Shown here in pieces: positions 20,634 through 31,245 of a DNA stretch of 64,000 bases (position 1 is its first letter; every line of letters starts with the position of its first letter). Both the position numbers and the translations under genes were made by a program. Source of the stretch: Mesostigma viride (taxonomy: Eukaryota; Streptophyta; Mesostigmatophyceae; Mesostigmatales; Mesostigmataceae); assembly GCA_009746045.1 (NCBI GenBank), contig RPFO01001239.1:20001-84000 (forward strand). Direction: 5' to 3'. The notes under the pieces were generated by a model. That model ran no database searches. It saw only the letters and a list, made by a program, of their open reading frames with translations, and was not told where the DNA came from.

Positions 20634-22273
20634 AAGAGACCTAGAACATCGTGCAAATGGCACTTTAGGGCGGCGTAGCCCGGGCTCGCCTCATCATGAG
20701 CCGTCAGCAACAGTAACTTAATTGCTACTTAACTTAACGAACTAGGAATGGCCATACAAAACTGGCCAACTAATTCTAACTCATGGAACCGGTCCAGCCC
20801 AAGGCCCACCGTCCCGTAGTACCACTCACATAGCGGCGTTCATTCTCATCTATTATAAAGAAACTACGTTCAGAAAACACCGATTTATAGCCGTCAAGAA
20901 CCCATTAAATCATACTAGCCATTCAGCGGCGGTTCTGAAATTGTAACCATTGATCATTTAATGAATCATCTATTCAACACTGCTATGGCTTTATGACAAA
21001 TCCGTCATTGCCCTTCATCAATCACGATGGCAGCTGGTTAACAAATCTGGTCGCTTGCTAGGGCATCATGCTGACCGCTCCCATTTCATTCTCGTGGTGC
21101 CTGCATGAATCCAAGCAAACCGCGACACAATATGCAAGAGAAAAAAAAGATATCAGATCCTTGACATAGACATCACCATTCTACAAGGAAGAGCTCACCA
21201 GCACCTAACGGTCCATGCAGCAAATGTGTAGAACACGATTTATGACCCAACACTCACTCTTATGGCAAAGCAGCCCATACACATGAATCACACCATGCGC
21301 CAGATGTCACACAAGCAAGCCACAACGTTGTCGTCGGATCAGAAAGCAACAAACGTGAAAACGCTAGCGGCCCAAATCTGAGATTCCGCGGAACACAGAA
21401 AATAAGAAAGCTCAGAAGCTACCAGCAAGGGATCGAACATAGGACCTTTGACATGATTTCGCGGCTGTGTGAGTCTCCTGATCCGAAGGCATCTCACTTA
21501 ATTAACGTTTCGAAACAGCCAAACTGCGAAAAATCTCTTACCGGAGAGAGATGCCAATATCAAGGAGACAACCAGCGCAGGCCAGAAATCGTGAGAATCC
21601 GGACCATGGTAGCTCGAGCCTGCCGTTATCTTGTCCGCGTTTTCGAGTCGTGCAGGATTATGAATATGAATGGAGATGGAAATGTGTAGCCTTGTGCATT
21701 GAAATTGTGGCTGGCTGACGTGAAGAGCGACTACATGACCTAGACGGTGGGGCCGGAAACAGCTTGCTTGATTGTGTTTCATCGTGGGCAACGAGTCCAA
21801 CGATTACTTTAGTCTTGGCGGCAAACTGCGGCAAATTGAACGCAAACCTCATCATGAAATCTTGACCGTCGAAATGTAACGATCCGACGACTTATGCAGT
21901 ATGCCGCGTAACTTTCTGTTGCGGGAGAGCCGTTGGGCCGGTTCCCGACGCGGGCGACCAGTGGTTTGCATGTTAACTTACCTGAAGTTCTCCAACAGAA
22001 GTGACCCAAGCCGCATGATGGCACTCATCGACGGCCTCAGTCTATCGATGCGTCGGCCCGATTTTGGCGGCACCCAATTTGACCCCAACGGCACCTACCG
22101 ACAAAGGGCATACGTATGTTTCACGCGCACCACAACCCCTTCGAGCTCTGCTATGGCGGTGGTGCCGTGGGGCCCGCATCAGACTGAGGGCCCTTATCTG
22201 CTATGGCGGTGCTGCCGTTGGGCCCGCATCAGAATTCAGGCCCTTTATGCATGCAGGCGGGCCCTTCATTGCA
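20634..22273. other. Spacer without recognised gene
   Basis: Mostly AT-rich. Frames are short and share no motif with known families. A 33-base segment at 21558-21590 recurs at 53248-53280. A ~25-base segment near 21682 recurs near 45168. Short (TATGGCGGT)GCCG-type repeats lie at about 22150-22250. Confidence 0.45.
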
Positions 22274-24405
22274 GAGCTTCGCTCATTTTATATATGACGC
22301 GTGGACGGGCTCAAAGGGGACCGACCTGCCGTAGGTAGCGTAAGACTAGCGCTTGTCACGAGGGTACTGCACCGGCCGGCCCTTTTTGTGCCGATCGAGG
22401 CTGAGTGTGGTTCCGGAGTGCAGGCCTAGGTAGCTTCTAACGTACGTCACTAGACCTTGTTACCTGCGCCAGCCGCCAGGCGTGGCGCAACTGTGATTGG
22501 CAGTCAGTACACCTTGTACCTGCGCCAGCCGGCAGGCCTGCGTCAGTGGCGCAATGTGAATGATAGTCAGTACTTAGAGTGGTGTAGGGGACGTAGGGAG
22601 GCCTCTTTTCAGCTTCGCAACTTGATCCCAGCATTTCAGCTGGCAAGGTCGGCTGGCCGCTATGGCGGCTGCGCTGAATGTAAGACGATGCTATCGGCCT
22701 CTCCGGGCGTGGAGAGGCCTGGAATAAATTTCTTTATGTTCTCCACCAGCCGTTACAGGCCACGGTAATGGTTGTTGGGTGGGGGGCTCTACGATTTGAG
22801 TAAAAGGGTGTGATTTCCGGCGCTGGGCCCACTGACGATTCCCCTCTACCCCTGGGTGCGGCAAGCAGCTTCCTGACACTGGGGAAGCTGCGTTTTTAGT
22901 CGGACAACGTCAGGGAAGGAGCCATACAGGCCAGGGCCAGCGGCTACGGTGGAAAGAATCACAGGTGGAGGCGAATCTGCCTTAAACGCGGGGATGGCTA
23001 GCGCGGGGTGCCAGGGTAGCCCATAACTGCCAGGAGCCTGACAGCGGACCCGATCTTTCGGCCTGTGGCCAGACGGGAGTTTCGGGGAGGATGCGGGGCT
23101 GGAGCAAATCTTGGTGGGAGGAGCGCGCTCTTCATCATTGCCCAGTTTTTTCAGCAAAGAATGCTCGCCTGGCGAGGCTGCAATTCTGGCTGTTTTACCG
23201 CCTTTGTTTTTATCCTGTATGATGCATTATAGGAAAAGCAATAAAGAGTTCGGTTCAGCCAGGGGGGCATATCTATGCCATAAAAAATTTCCTACAACAA
23301 CACAAGCCCTGGTCAGGGCCTTGGCTAAGCAGTTTCCAAGCCAAGGCCTTGGTAGGGTAGAGGGCCTATCGCCACAAAGGTTTCAATGCCGGGAAATCCC
23401 AGCCTCGGGGGTGGGGCTGGTGATGGGTCCTGGGCTTGTGAGAGACGGTCCGGGGGCGTAAGGCCTAATGAGCAGCCGCTGGAAACCGCCCCCCTAACGG
23501 GGGGAACGACATGGGTGCCGCCCTGCGTCCGCCGGGAAACCGTAGCGGCCACACGGGGGCGGCAGTACAGCCGTGGCAGCGTGCAAGAGGGGGGCCATGG
23601 GCGGAAAGAAACTCGGCACCAAGGTTGGCGACAGCCTTGGTGGCCAGGAAGGAGGTGTGGGGGCAACACCTTGTGTTCGAGTATGCTGGGCCCCCAGCAT
23701 GGTGCTACAATAACCAACTTGATAATGATGTGCACTGAGTTTGAAGGTGTGGTATAGGCTGTCCGTATAAAGCCTAGCACACAAAAATGTAAAATAAATG
23801 TTTCTCTTGGTGGGAAGGAACTCCAATGGACCAAACACAAGAAATGTATTTGCTGAGCTTCGCTCATTTTATATATGACGCGTGGACGGGCTCAAAGGGG
23901 ACCGACCTGCCGTAGGTAGCGTAAGACTAGCGCTTGCCACGAGGGTACTGCACCGGCCGGCCCTTTTTGTGCCGATCGAGGCTGAGTGTGGTTCCGGAGT
24001 GCAGGCCTAGGTAGCTTCTAACGTACGTCACTAGACCTTGTTACCTGCGCCAGCCGCCAAGCGTGGCGCAACTGTGATTGGCAGTCAGTACACCTTGTAC
24101 CTGCGCCAGCCGGCAGGCCTGCGTGGCGCAATGTGAATGATAGTCAGTACTTAGAGTGGTGTAGGGGACGTAGGGAGGCCTCTTTTCAGCTCCCACCCAC
24201 CCACGCTGCTAAGAGGGGCAACACCTTGTGTTCGAGTATGCTGGGCCCCCAGCATGGTGCTACAATAACCAACTTGATAATGATGTGCACTGAGTTTGAA
24301 GGTGTGGTATAGGCTGTCCGTATAAAGCCTAGCACACAAAAATGTAAAATATATGTTTCTCTTGGTGGGAAGGAACTCCAATGGACCAAAAACAAGAAAT
24401 GTATT
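22274..24405 (+). mobile_element. PAT-like split-direct-repeat element 1 (non-autonomous)
   Basis: The order of repeats is A1 (22274-22614), unique interior (22615-23660), C1 (23661-23850), A2 (23855-24191), short linker (24192-24215), C2 (24216-24405). A1 and A2 are near-identical (~340 bp), as are C1 and C2 (190 bp). This A-interior-B-A-B order is the split direct repeat plan of PAT/Ngaro-type DIRS elements, including TOC1 of Chlamydomonas, and is not an LTR plan. C1 contains TGTAA and AATAAA on the plus strand. No RT or tyrosine recombinase is encoded, so it is non-autonomous. The same plan, inverted, recurs at 49890-52224. Confidence 0.85.
22846..23157 (-). other. Frame conserved between the two PAT-like elements
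   Basis: A 103-codon minus-strand frame rich in Pro, Ser and Lys. The matching stretch of the inverted copy (about 51390-51700, plus strand) keeps the same reading with few replacements, though it is interrupted upstream there. It is antisense to the presumed transcript direction. I cannot tell a coding remnant from simple DNA conservation. Confidence 0.3.
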
Positions 24406-24547
24406 GCATGTTACTTTTTTATTCTTCTGCATACAAATATGAAGCAATGAGGTCGTGTCCTCCGGATTTTTGCATTTAATTGCACCGTGTGCAGTTCTTG
24501 GACGTTTGGAATCATGCATGATGGCATGTGGCTAATGTAATGACTGA

Positions 24548-25594
24548 CTAGCTAGACCGTTTCAGTGGTTTTTCATTTGCGGGTATTTCCTCGTAAATGG
24601 TGGGAAAGCGATCGCAGCAATGGTTCTCACCACTAGACACTCCCGCCGGCCAGTGACGCTCAAAAAACACGCCCTGATCAAGCAAGCTGTTTCCGGCCCC
24701 ACTGTATATGTAGGTCATCTTACAGTCGCTCTTTGCGTAAGCCAGCAGGATTGGAGGAAAGCGTGGCAGGCGTGGCAGATGCGGCCGGCAGGCGCTCAGC
24801 CTCGCGTCGCGCCCGGTGAATGGCAGTTTGCACCTCGTGCCGGCGGTTGCCTGCATGGCTGATAATTGGGTGCAGCGGCGCTTCCAAAGCACGGGCAGCC
24901 CGCATCACCGCCTGATCCCCTGCACTGTGGAGGCAAAAAGGGAGGGGCTTGTGTTTTTGCTGCTCCCTGCACTCCGTCAGAGCTTGGATCATGCGGTCAA
25001 ACACCGAGGCTTCTTCTTCCACTTGCTCCGGCTCAGCGGGGAAGCCGCGGATCTCCTCGTTGAGCTCTGCTTGCTTTGCATCCGTCATGATGTCTGGAAA
25101 CACTCGGTTGAGTTCAGAGCAATGACGGCGGATTGTGCGATCGCCATCCAAATCCGCGAACGCGGCAACATGCACCTGGGCTGCCCTTGGGCGCCTTGGT
25201 CGCCTCCATGACTAGCACGCCGCGGAGCTCTTTGCCATCACTCACACGCTTCGAAGAGACAGTAACCATGTCGCATGGCTCCTCGTTCGGCCCAAGAGGC
25301 CTCCAACAGTTAGCGGGCACATCAGCTAACGCCTCTGCCGTGGCAAGTCGGTAGCGCAAAAAGCAGTCATCACCAACGTCCGCCCCTGCACCTTCATCGT
25401 GCATGATGGCCGAATAGCTCGAAATCAAATATCTTGCTGACCGGCCGATGCTCCACCACGTACAGGTTGGTTGGTTGACGCGTCCATAACCACGTCATGC
25501 AGCAGACTTGACCCAACGCCCAAGATCTGGGTCCATGCAGCCTCGAAGCCACGTTGTGAAGTCCAGCGCTGCATTGACGAGCTGCAAGCAACAA
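24548..25594 (-). pseudogene. Decayed ORF of unknown function
   Basis: Minus-strand frames 25428-25114 (104 codons), 25175-24720 (151 codons) and 24892-24548 (C-terminal part) read one into another when frame changes are allowed. The middle one is Glu/Ala/Arg-rich and helical (EEIRGFPAEPEQVEEEASVF). The last contains a Tyr/Gly/Phe-rich segment. There are no catalytic motifs or zinc fingers I recognise. It may be a decayed transposon protein or a gene with introns. The frame changes here are not the single-base losses seen in the younger elements. Confidence 0.35.
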
Positions 25595-25919
25595 GCATAT
25601 AGAACAAACAGTTGCAATAAGAGGCGAGTAAGCGATGTGATTATTGGTTAACTATGGCATGCTAAATGACAAAGCCCCCACCTACAAACACGCTCAATAT
25701 ATATTCATTGAGAATGATATATTACGGAGGTGAGATGGCCATGCAACATACATGTAAGGAAAAAACCGATAACTGGGAGAATAACCCTGAAGAAATTAAT
25801 AGTAATCTGACCCGGACATCCAAGGATAACGCCAGCTGCACAAGGTACAACTAACTATACATCACCAAACTACACGCAGCAACAGCACTGCCGGCCCACC
25901 ATGCAGGCCTGGAAGGGAT
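25595..25919. other. Spacer / possible LINE 3' UTR
   Basis: AT-rich and without gene signal. On the minus strand it lies directly downstream of the stop codon of the LINE fragment, so part of it may be that fragment's 3' UTR. Confidence 0.4.
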
Positions 25920-26104
25920 CTAGACCGCATGGGTCGCGACAAAGTCGGCCCGGGTGCGGTGGAATAACACATCAGCCACGGTGCGAGTGAGGGCGAGTGA
26001 CAGGCGCTGCCGCCAATACGAGGACCACGTGCGGGCCGACCACGGGGCGGTCTGACCCTCGAGGTCGAAGCGGTCTTCACGGCGCTGGCAGCGCTCGTAA
26101 ATAT
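25920..26104 (-). pseudogene. LINE 3'-end fragment (C-terminus)
   Basis: The minus strand translates to about 60 residues ending in a stop at 25922-25920. They align with the last ~60 residues of the full LINE, for example WSARTWSSYWRQRLSLALTR against WSARTWTSYWRQRLSVALTR. Enough positions differ that this is a related subfamily, not a copy of the neighbour. It is cut off at 26104, where the 170-bp array begins. Confidence 0.85.
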
Positions 26105-26107
26105 AGA

Positions 26108-27020
26108 CATGCGTGGACGATAGGAATTATAGCACCGGCGGGCTTCAAAGTGCCGGACGGCAGGCGGTACCACCACTCCGTGGCAGCTTGGCCCAGTTTG
26201 CTACCGGCTGGCACACGTTTTCAGTGAATTTTGGGCTCCAGATTTAAATGCAACGTGCGGTTTGAGGCAGGGGAAAACATGCGTGGACGATAGGAATTAT
26301 AGCACCGGCGGGCTTCAAAGTGCCGGACGGCAGGCGGTACCACCACTCCGTGGCAGCTTGGCCCAGTTTGCTACCGGCTGGCACACGTTTTCAGTGAATT
26401 TTGGGCTCCAGATTTAAATGCAACGTGCGGTTTGAGGCAGGGGAAAACATGCGTGGACGATAGGAATTATAGCACCGGCGGGCTTCAAAGTGCCGGACGG
26501 CAGGCGGTACCACCATTCCGTGGCAGCTTGGCCCAGTTTGCTACCGGCTGGCACACGTTTTCAGTGAATTTTGGGCTCCAGATTTAAATGCAACGTGCGG
26601 TTTGAGGCAGGGGAAAACATGCGTGGACGATAGGAATTATAGCACCGGCGGGCTTCAAAGTGCCGGACGGCAGGCGGTACCACCACTCCGTGGCAGCTTG
26701 GCCCAGTTTGCTACCGGCTGGCACACGTTTTCAGTGAATTTTGGGCTCCAGATTTAAATGCAACGTGCGGTTTGAGGCAGGGGAAAACATGCGTGGACGA
26801 TAGGAATTATAGCACCGGCGGGCTTCAAAGTGCCGGACGGCAGGCGGTACCACCACTCCGTGGCAGCTTGGCCCAGTTTGCTACCGGCTGGCACACGTTT
26901 TCAGTGAATTTTGGGCTCCAGATTTAAATGCAACGTGCGGTTTGAGGCAGGGGAAAACATGCGTGGACGATAGGAATTATAGCACCGGCGGGCTTCAAAG
27001 TGCCGGACGGCAGGCGGTAC
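26108..27020 (+). repeat. 170-bp tandem monomer array, 5.4 copies
   Basis: Units start at 26108, 26278, 26448, 26618, 26788 and 26958 (the last partial, ending near 27020), all exactly 170 bp. Each starts CATGCGTGGACGATAGG. Copies are nearly identical; a C-to-T change near 26512 is the clearest variant, so amplification is recent. The array ends about 107 bases before the start codon of the LINE, the position of tandem promoter monomers in some LINE 5' UTRs. A satellite origin is the alternative. Confidence 0.95.
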
Positions 27021-27127
27021 CGGCAGCGCGTTGGGGGGCTGCCGCCCCCAAACCCCCCGCGTGGGGGCTCCGCCCCCCACACCCCCAGCCCCCCCCTCGG
27101 TGGCTGCCACGCCTGCCCTGATTGTTC

Positions 27128-29656
27128 ATGGACGACCCACGACCCCCTTCGCCCAACGGCTCCCCCGCTCCCCGGTTGGCGCCTCGGCGGTCCTCTCGGC
27201 TTGCGGCCCTTCTTGCGGAGGTGGGCGACCCGGCTGCGGGGGGCTCGGGCGCCCCGGTCTCCCCCTCCTTGGTCTGCGAGGTCTGCCGGAGCGGGCACCG
27301 CGGGCACCACATCTTAGTTTGTGATGCTTGCAATTCCGGGTGGCACTTGCAGTGTCTTACTCCCCGGCTCTACCGGGTCCCGCCGGGCTCCTGGACGTGC
27401 CCGCGCTGTCCCCCCCCGCGGGCCTCCGGGCTGCCCTCCCCGCTGGGTGCTCCGGCCCCCTGCCCCGTGTGCCCCCCTGCCGAGGCCCTCGGGGCGGGCC
27501 GTGGCCTGCCCGATGGGGCCGCCGTTGCTCGGGCCCTGGCGCCCTCGGCCCCGGGGCCCCACCCGTCGCCTGGCCCCGCCGACGGGGCGCGGCGCTGTCG
27601 CCTGGACTGGGCCCGGCCGACCCCCCGGCGGGCCTGGCGGCCCCGGCGCCCGCCCCCGGCCCCTCGCTCCCCGACGCTCTGGCCTCCCTTCCCCCGGCCG
27701 CGGTTGGCCACCCAGCCGCCACCCCCGTCCTTGCCGCGTGGGACGGCGGCCCCCGGGCCCACGCGTTCACCTCGTGGCCGCCCTCGCACATTGTCGGCGT
27801 GGTGGGCCGCGCCACCTTTTCTTGGGCGTACTGCCCTTTGTTGCTGGACGCGGTCGGGTTGGAGGCCGCCTTCCCCTCGCTCCCTAGGCCCCCGGCCTTC
27901 CTGGCCCTAGTTGCGCGGGTGCGGGCGACATTTCTTTCCGCCGCCCCCCCGGTGACGGCCTCGACTCTTTGGGGGTATGTCTTGGAAGGATATCACGCCG
28001 GCTGCCGGCTGCCGTGGCATCTCCCGGCCGCCCGGCAGGAAGAGCTGCTTTCCCTGGACGAGCGGGTGGGTCAGGAGGTGGTCGAGTTCGTCACGGCGGT
28101 GGCTCGAGACGCACAGGTCTCGGTGCGGGCGGCCTACCTCGCGGGCGGCGCCGACCTGGGCCTCATGTCCCCGCGGCAGCTTCGCCTCTTCTTGGACGCC
28201 CAGGCCCCGCCTCCCGGCCCGGTTGCCAGTGGGGGCTTTCTCATCACCTCCCTCAGCCTGGCGCAGGCCGCCATGCTGCGCGTGGAGTTCGGGGCCCCCA
28301 TCGCGGTTCAGGGCGGCCAGGCCATCTTGGTGGACTCGGCCGGGCGCGCCCAGCCCCTAACCGCGGGGACGCCTGTTTCTGCCTTCCTCCACGACATCCT
28401 AGAGTTGGCAGGCATCCCGCACGAATGGCACCCCGCGGCTGACCAACCAGCCGGCATCCTCTCGCGCGCCCAGATTGCTGCTCTCCCGGGTTGCTGGGAG
28501 GCCGGCTGGGACCCGCCCCCCCTCATGTCCGGTCCCTTCTGGAGGGGGACGACCCCGAGTCGGGCTCCTGTGCCATCTGCCTTGAGCCCTTCCGGCCGGG
28601 GGATGGCTTGTGTCGCCTGCCCGCGTGCGGCCACACATTCCATCAAGCGTGCATCGCGCGCAGCTTGCTCCACTCCGTGCCGCGCTGCCCGTTGTGCCGG
28701 GCTGTTGTGCCGCCCCCTGGGACTGCGCTTCCTCTCGGCCCGCCCCCGGTCTCGCTGGGTCCCCTGCCGGGTCCCCACCGGGCCCCGGGGCCAGCTGCCT
28801 CCCCGACCCCTCGGCCGCCGTCCCCGGCCTCGTTGCCGGGGCCTGGGGTGGTCGCGGGCGCGCTGGCGAGTCCCCCTGGGAGGGGCGCCGGCGTTCTCGA
28901 TCCCCCTCCGCTGGGGGTCTCCCCGGGGGGCACTGCCTCCTCCGTGGCCCCGGCGGGCATGCCGGGCGCTGGTCGGGTCGTGGTGCGCGCGCCTGCCGGC
29001 CCGGCTGGGGAGACGCCGCAGGCCCCACGTCCTGCCTTTGCTGGCGCCGCTCCCCGCCACTCAGCGCCCGCCGACGGCCTTCACCGGTGTGCCGTGCTGC
29101 TTCCCGGCACGGGGTCCCCGTGTGCTGGTGTGTTCCACAACCGTAACCTCCTCTGCCAGCACCTTCGCGCTGTGCACCCCGATCTCGGCGCGGCGGATCT
29201 GCAGGCCATGAGCTGTTACCGGTGCCCGGAAGCTCACTGCCAGCGGGTGTACTCCATTCACGGGCGCGCTCAGCACGCGCGCGCCTGTGTTGCTCAACGG
29301 CCCCTCAACCGGCCAGCAGTCCCGGCCCCCTCCCCCCTCCCGCCTCGGCTCCCACCGGCTCCCAGCCCCCGCCGCCCGACTACTCGGCCAGTTGGCGTTG
29401 GCTTGACACGGTTCCCTGGGATGCATGCGCCATCAACCCGACGTCTACCCTGACCGACCTCCCCCACCGCGCGCGTAGCCTTTTCGCGCAATGTGCAATC
29501 GTTTCTCTCCGGCGCATGCACGCCGCTCCGGACGACCCGCTGGGCTTTAAACTGCACATGGTGACCCCCCGCCTGCTCCTCACCCCTCTCGGGCGTGGTG
29601 TGCGCGGCCTCCAGGGTGCGGTTATTGCCCGTTGCCGACGCTTTCTGCAGGGGGAC
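27128..29656 (+). CDS. LINE ORF, N-terminal half (PHD, RING-H2, C2H2)
   Basis: ATG at 27128. A PHD finger (C4HC3) spans about 27274-27410: CEVC, CDAC, WHLQC and WTCPRC. A Pro/Ala-rich linker and an unassigned folded region (about 27780-28500) follow. A RING-H2 finger spans about 28569-28700 with CAIC, CGHTFHQAC and RCPLC. Two C2H2-like fingers lie at about 29083-29290. PHD fingers read histone tails and RING fingers usually recruit E2 ubiquitin enzymes; those roles here are inferred. The frame changes three times between 27128 and 29400, each by one lost base, in GC-rich DNA. Antisense ORFs over this stretch are GC-driven shadows. The half ends where copia-2 inserted. Confidence 0.85.
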
Positions 29657-30310
29657 ATTTGCACAGCAACTCGTCAGCAGAGCTTGTGAGCTCCTGGTCC
29701 TTGCCGGCTGGAATGACCCTAGGCTGCTGGCTAGCAACCTTTATCCTCACACCAGGCCTACGACCCTCGATAGGCTCGCCACTCGTCGTGACGACCAAGG
29801 TTCGTGTGTGAAGACGCTCGTTGCCTCGTTGAGCCTCGAGCTATATGCAACCTCGTTCCATCCTTGTTCCTCGGTCATGAGCAACGCTGGGCAATGCTAC
29901 ATTGCCAGAGCCTCGTATCGCTGCCCTGCATCCTTGTTGCAGGCAGCATACAGGAATCTCTGGCTATCCTGTGTCTAGGACAGCACAGGACCTGCCACAG
30001 TCCTGCAAGGACTTACATCCTTGCAGACCTGCTGGCTGGTTACTGGCTTCTACTAGCCACAGTACCGTTGAGCCCTCAGTACACTGTGTCCCAGTCACGT
30101 GAGAGTACAGGCTAAGCCTGTGCAGGCACGGCCTGCCACGTGTCCTGTCCACTATGCCCTGAGTGTGCCCCGCCCTCGCCCACCGGTCGGCAGTACTTCG
30201 GGACTTGATAACTTTCTAGTCCCTTGTCTGTTCTAGGCGGTTGACACGGCGTTGGAAAGGTCTCCTCAACCTGCATCCATCTAGCACATTGGTGCCCCAA
30301 TATGCTAACT
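29657..30310 (-). repeat. copia-2 3' LTR
   Basis: 654 bp. On the minus strand it starts AGTTAGCATATTGGGG and ends GCAAAT. It has many short inverted CCTGCA/TGCAGG blocks and a CACGTG-containing segment. It differs from the partner by about two substitutions and one indel. Confidence 0.93.
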
Positions 30311-31245
30311 CCAACCCTTTCTTGTTTTGGAGCTTGGACCAGCCTGAGAACCTATCAGCCACTGTCCCCACAAGCCTTAGACATCTGATCCCTCCCAGAG
30401 ACCAGACCTGCCTTTTCTTTTGGAACCTGAGGTGCCTCCAAATATTAGCTAGGCCTGCTCATTGGTTCAAAGGTTGCCCTCTGACCCACATGACATCCCA
30501 ACCCTTTCTTTGGGAACCTGGTGTAGATTAAAGTTAGGTCTTCACTTAGTCAGAGGAGTTTGGATAGAGGAGTCCATGAACGTACTATTGTGAGTTCCTG
30601 GTCATCCAGTTATCACAGGCGCCCGTTCATATGGCGCCCGCCACGGAGCCTCCTTTATCTTTTAAATCCTTCCAAAGACTGAGAGAGCCCTGACAAATGT
30701 TAGCCAACACATGGGGAGCCCATGTCCTCACTGAGGGATAAACTCAGGATTCATACATGCCAGGCTGAGGTCAGCTGGGGAATCGAACCCCACCCCATCT
30801 CCTCCAGGTTTGGATCAGCTCCTGGAACTGAGCATCACAAACAACAAACATGACAATAACAAGATTATGTTTTATTATAAAGGAGTATAACCCATAGTGA
30901 GGCCCCTGGCAACCACGTCCAACATGGTCACACAACCAGGGATTTTATTAGCATGCAACAGGTTGGTTACAGAGAATATATACAAATGTACAGCAACCTG
31001 TTAGAGCCAACACTTGGGCTGCCCTTGCAGGGTCCATTCCATGAAGACCCAAGGCCCATTACAAAGTCCTTAAGACTCTTCTGCAGCTCCATGACAGAGC
31101 CAGGCGAAATTCTCAGCCAGGGGAGTGACTCCACCCTGACCCCTGTCCAGCAGAGTGTGTCTGAACTCTGAAGGACCTGCTGTCAGCCACCACGTGGCTG
31201 CCCAGCCCACTGGGATGCCTCCCACCTAGAGCAAGGCTGTTTGGT
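30311..31245 (-). other. copia-2 3' non-coding region with conserved motifs
   Basis: No gene seen. It holds GGTTCGATTCC on the minus strand at 30789-30779 and GGGCGCC twice on the minus strand (30639-30633 and 30624-30618). The order and about 140-base spacing match copia-1. It ends in a purine tract next to the LTR. Confidence 0.7.
30779..30789 (-). promoter_or_regulatory. tRNA B-box/T-arm-like motif in copia-2
   Basis: On the minus strand GGTTCGATTCC, identical to the copia-1 motif at 17207-17217, lies between flanking G and C runs that can pair. Confidence 0.55.

Noticed and set aside
22274-24191. Reading A1 and A2 as ordinary LTRs of a small TRIM-type element
   Set aside because: The 190-bp C repeat also occurs twice, in the order A-interior-C-A-C, and the inverted copy has the same order. 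LTR elements do not give this; split direct repeats do.
26108-27020. CRISPR array or centromeric satellite
   Set aside because: There are no unique spacers between units, so it is not CRISPR. Centromeric origin cannot be excluded, but with only five units next to a LINE start the promoter-monomer reading fits better.
28308-29060. Antisense ORFs of 200-250 codons across the LINE N-terminal half
   Set aside because: GC-rich DNA gives few stops in all frames; only the plus strand shows PHD, RING and C2H2 cysteine/histidine patterns.
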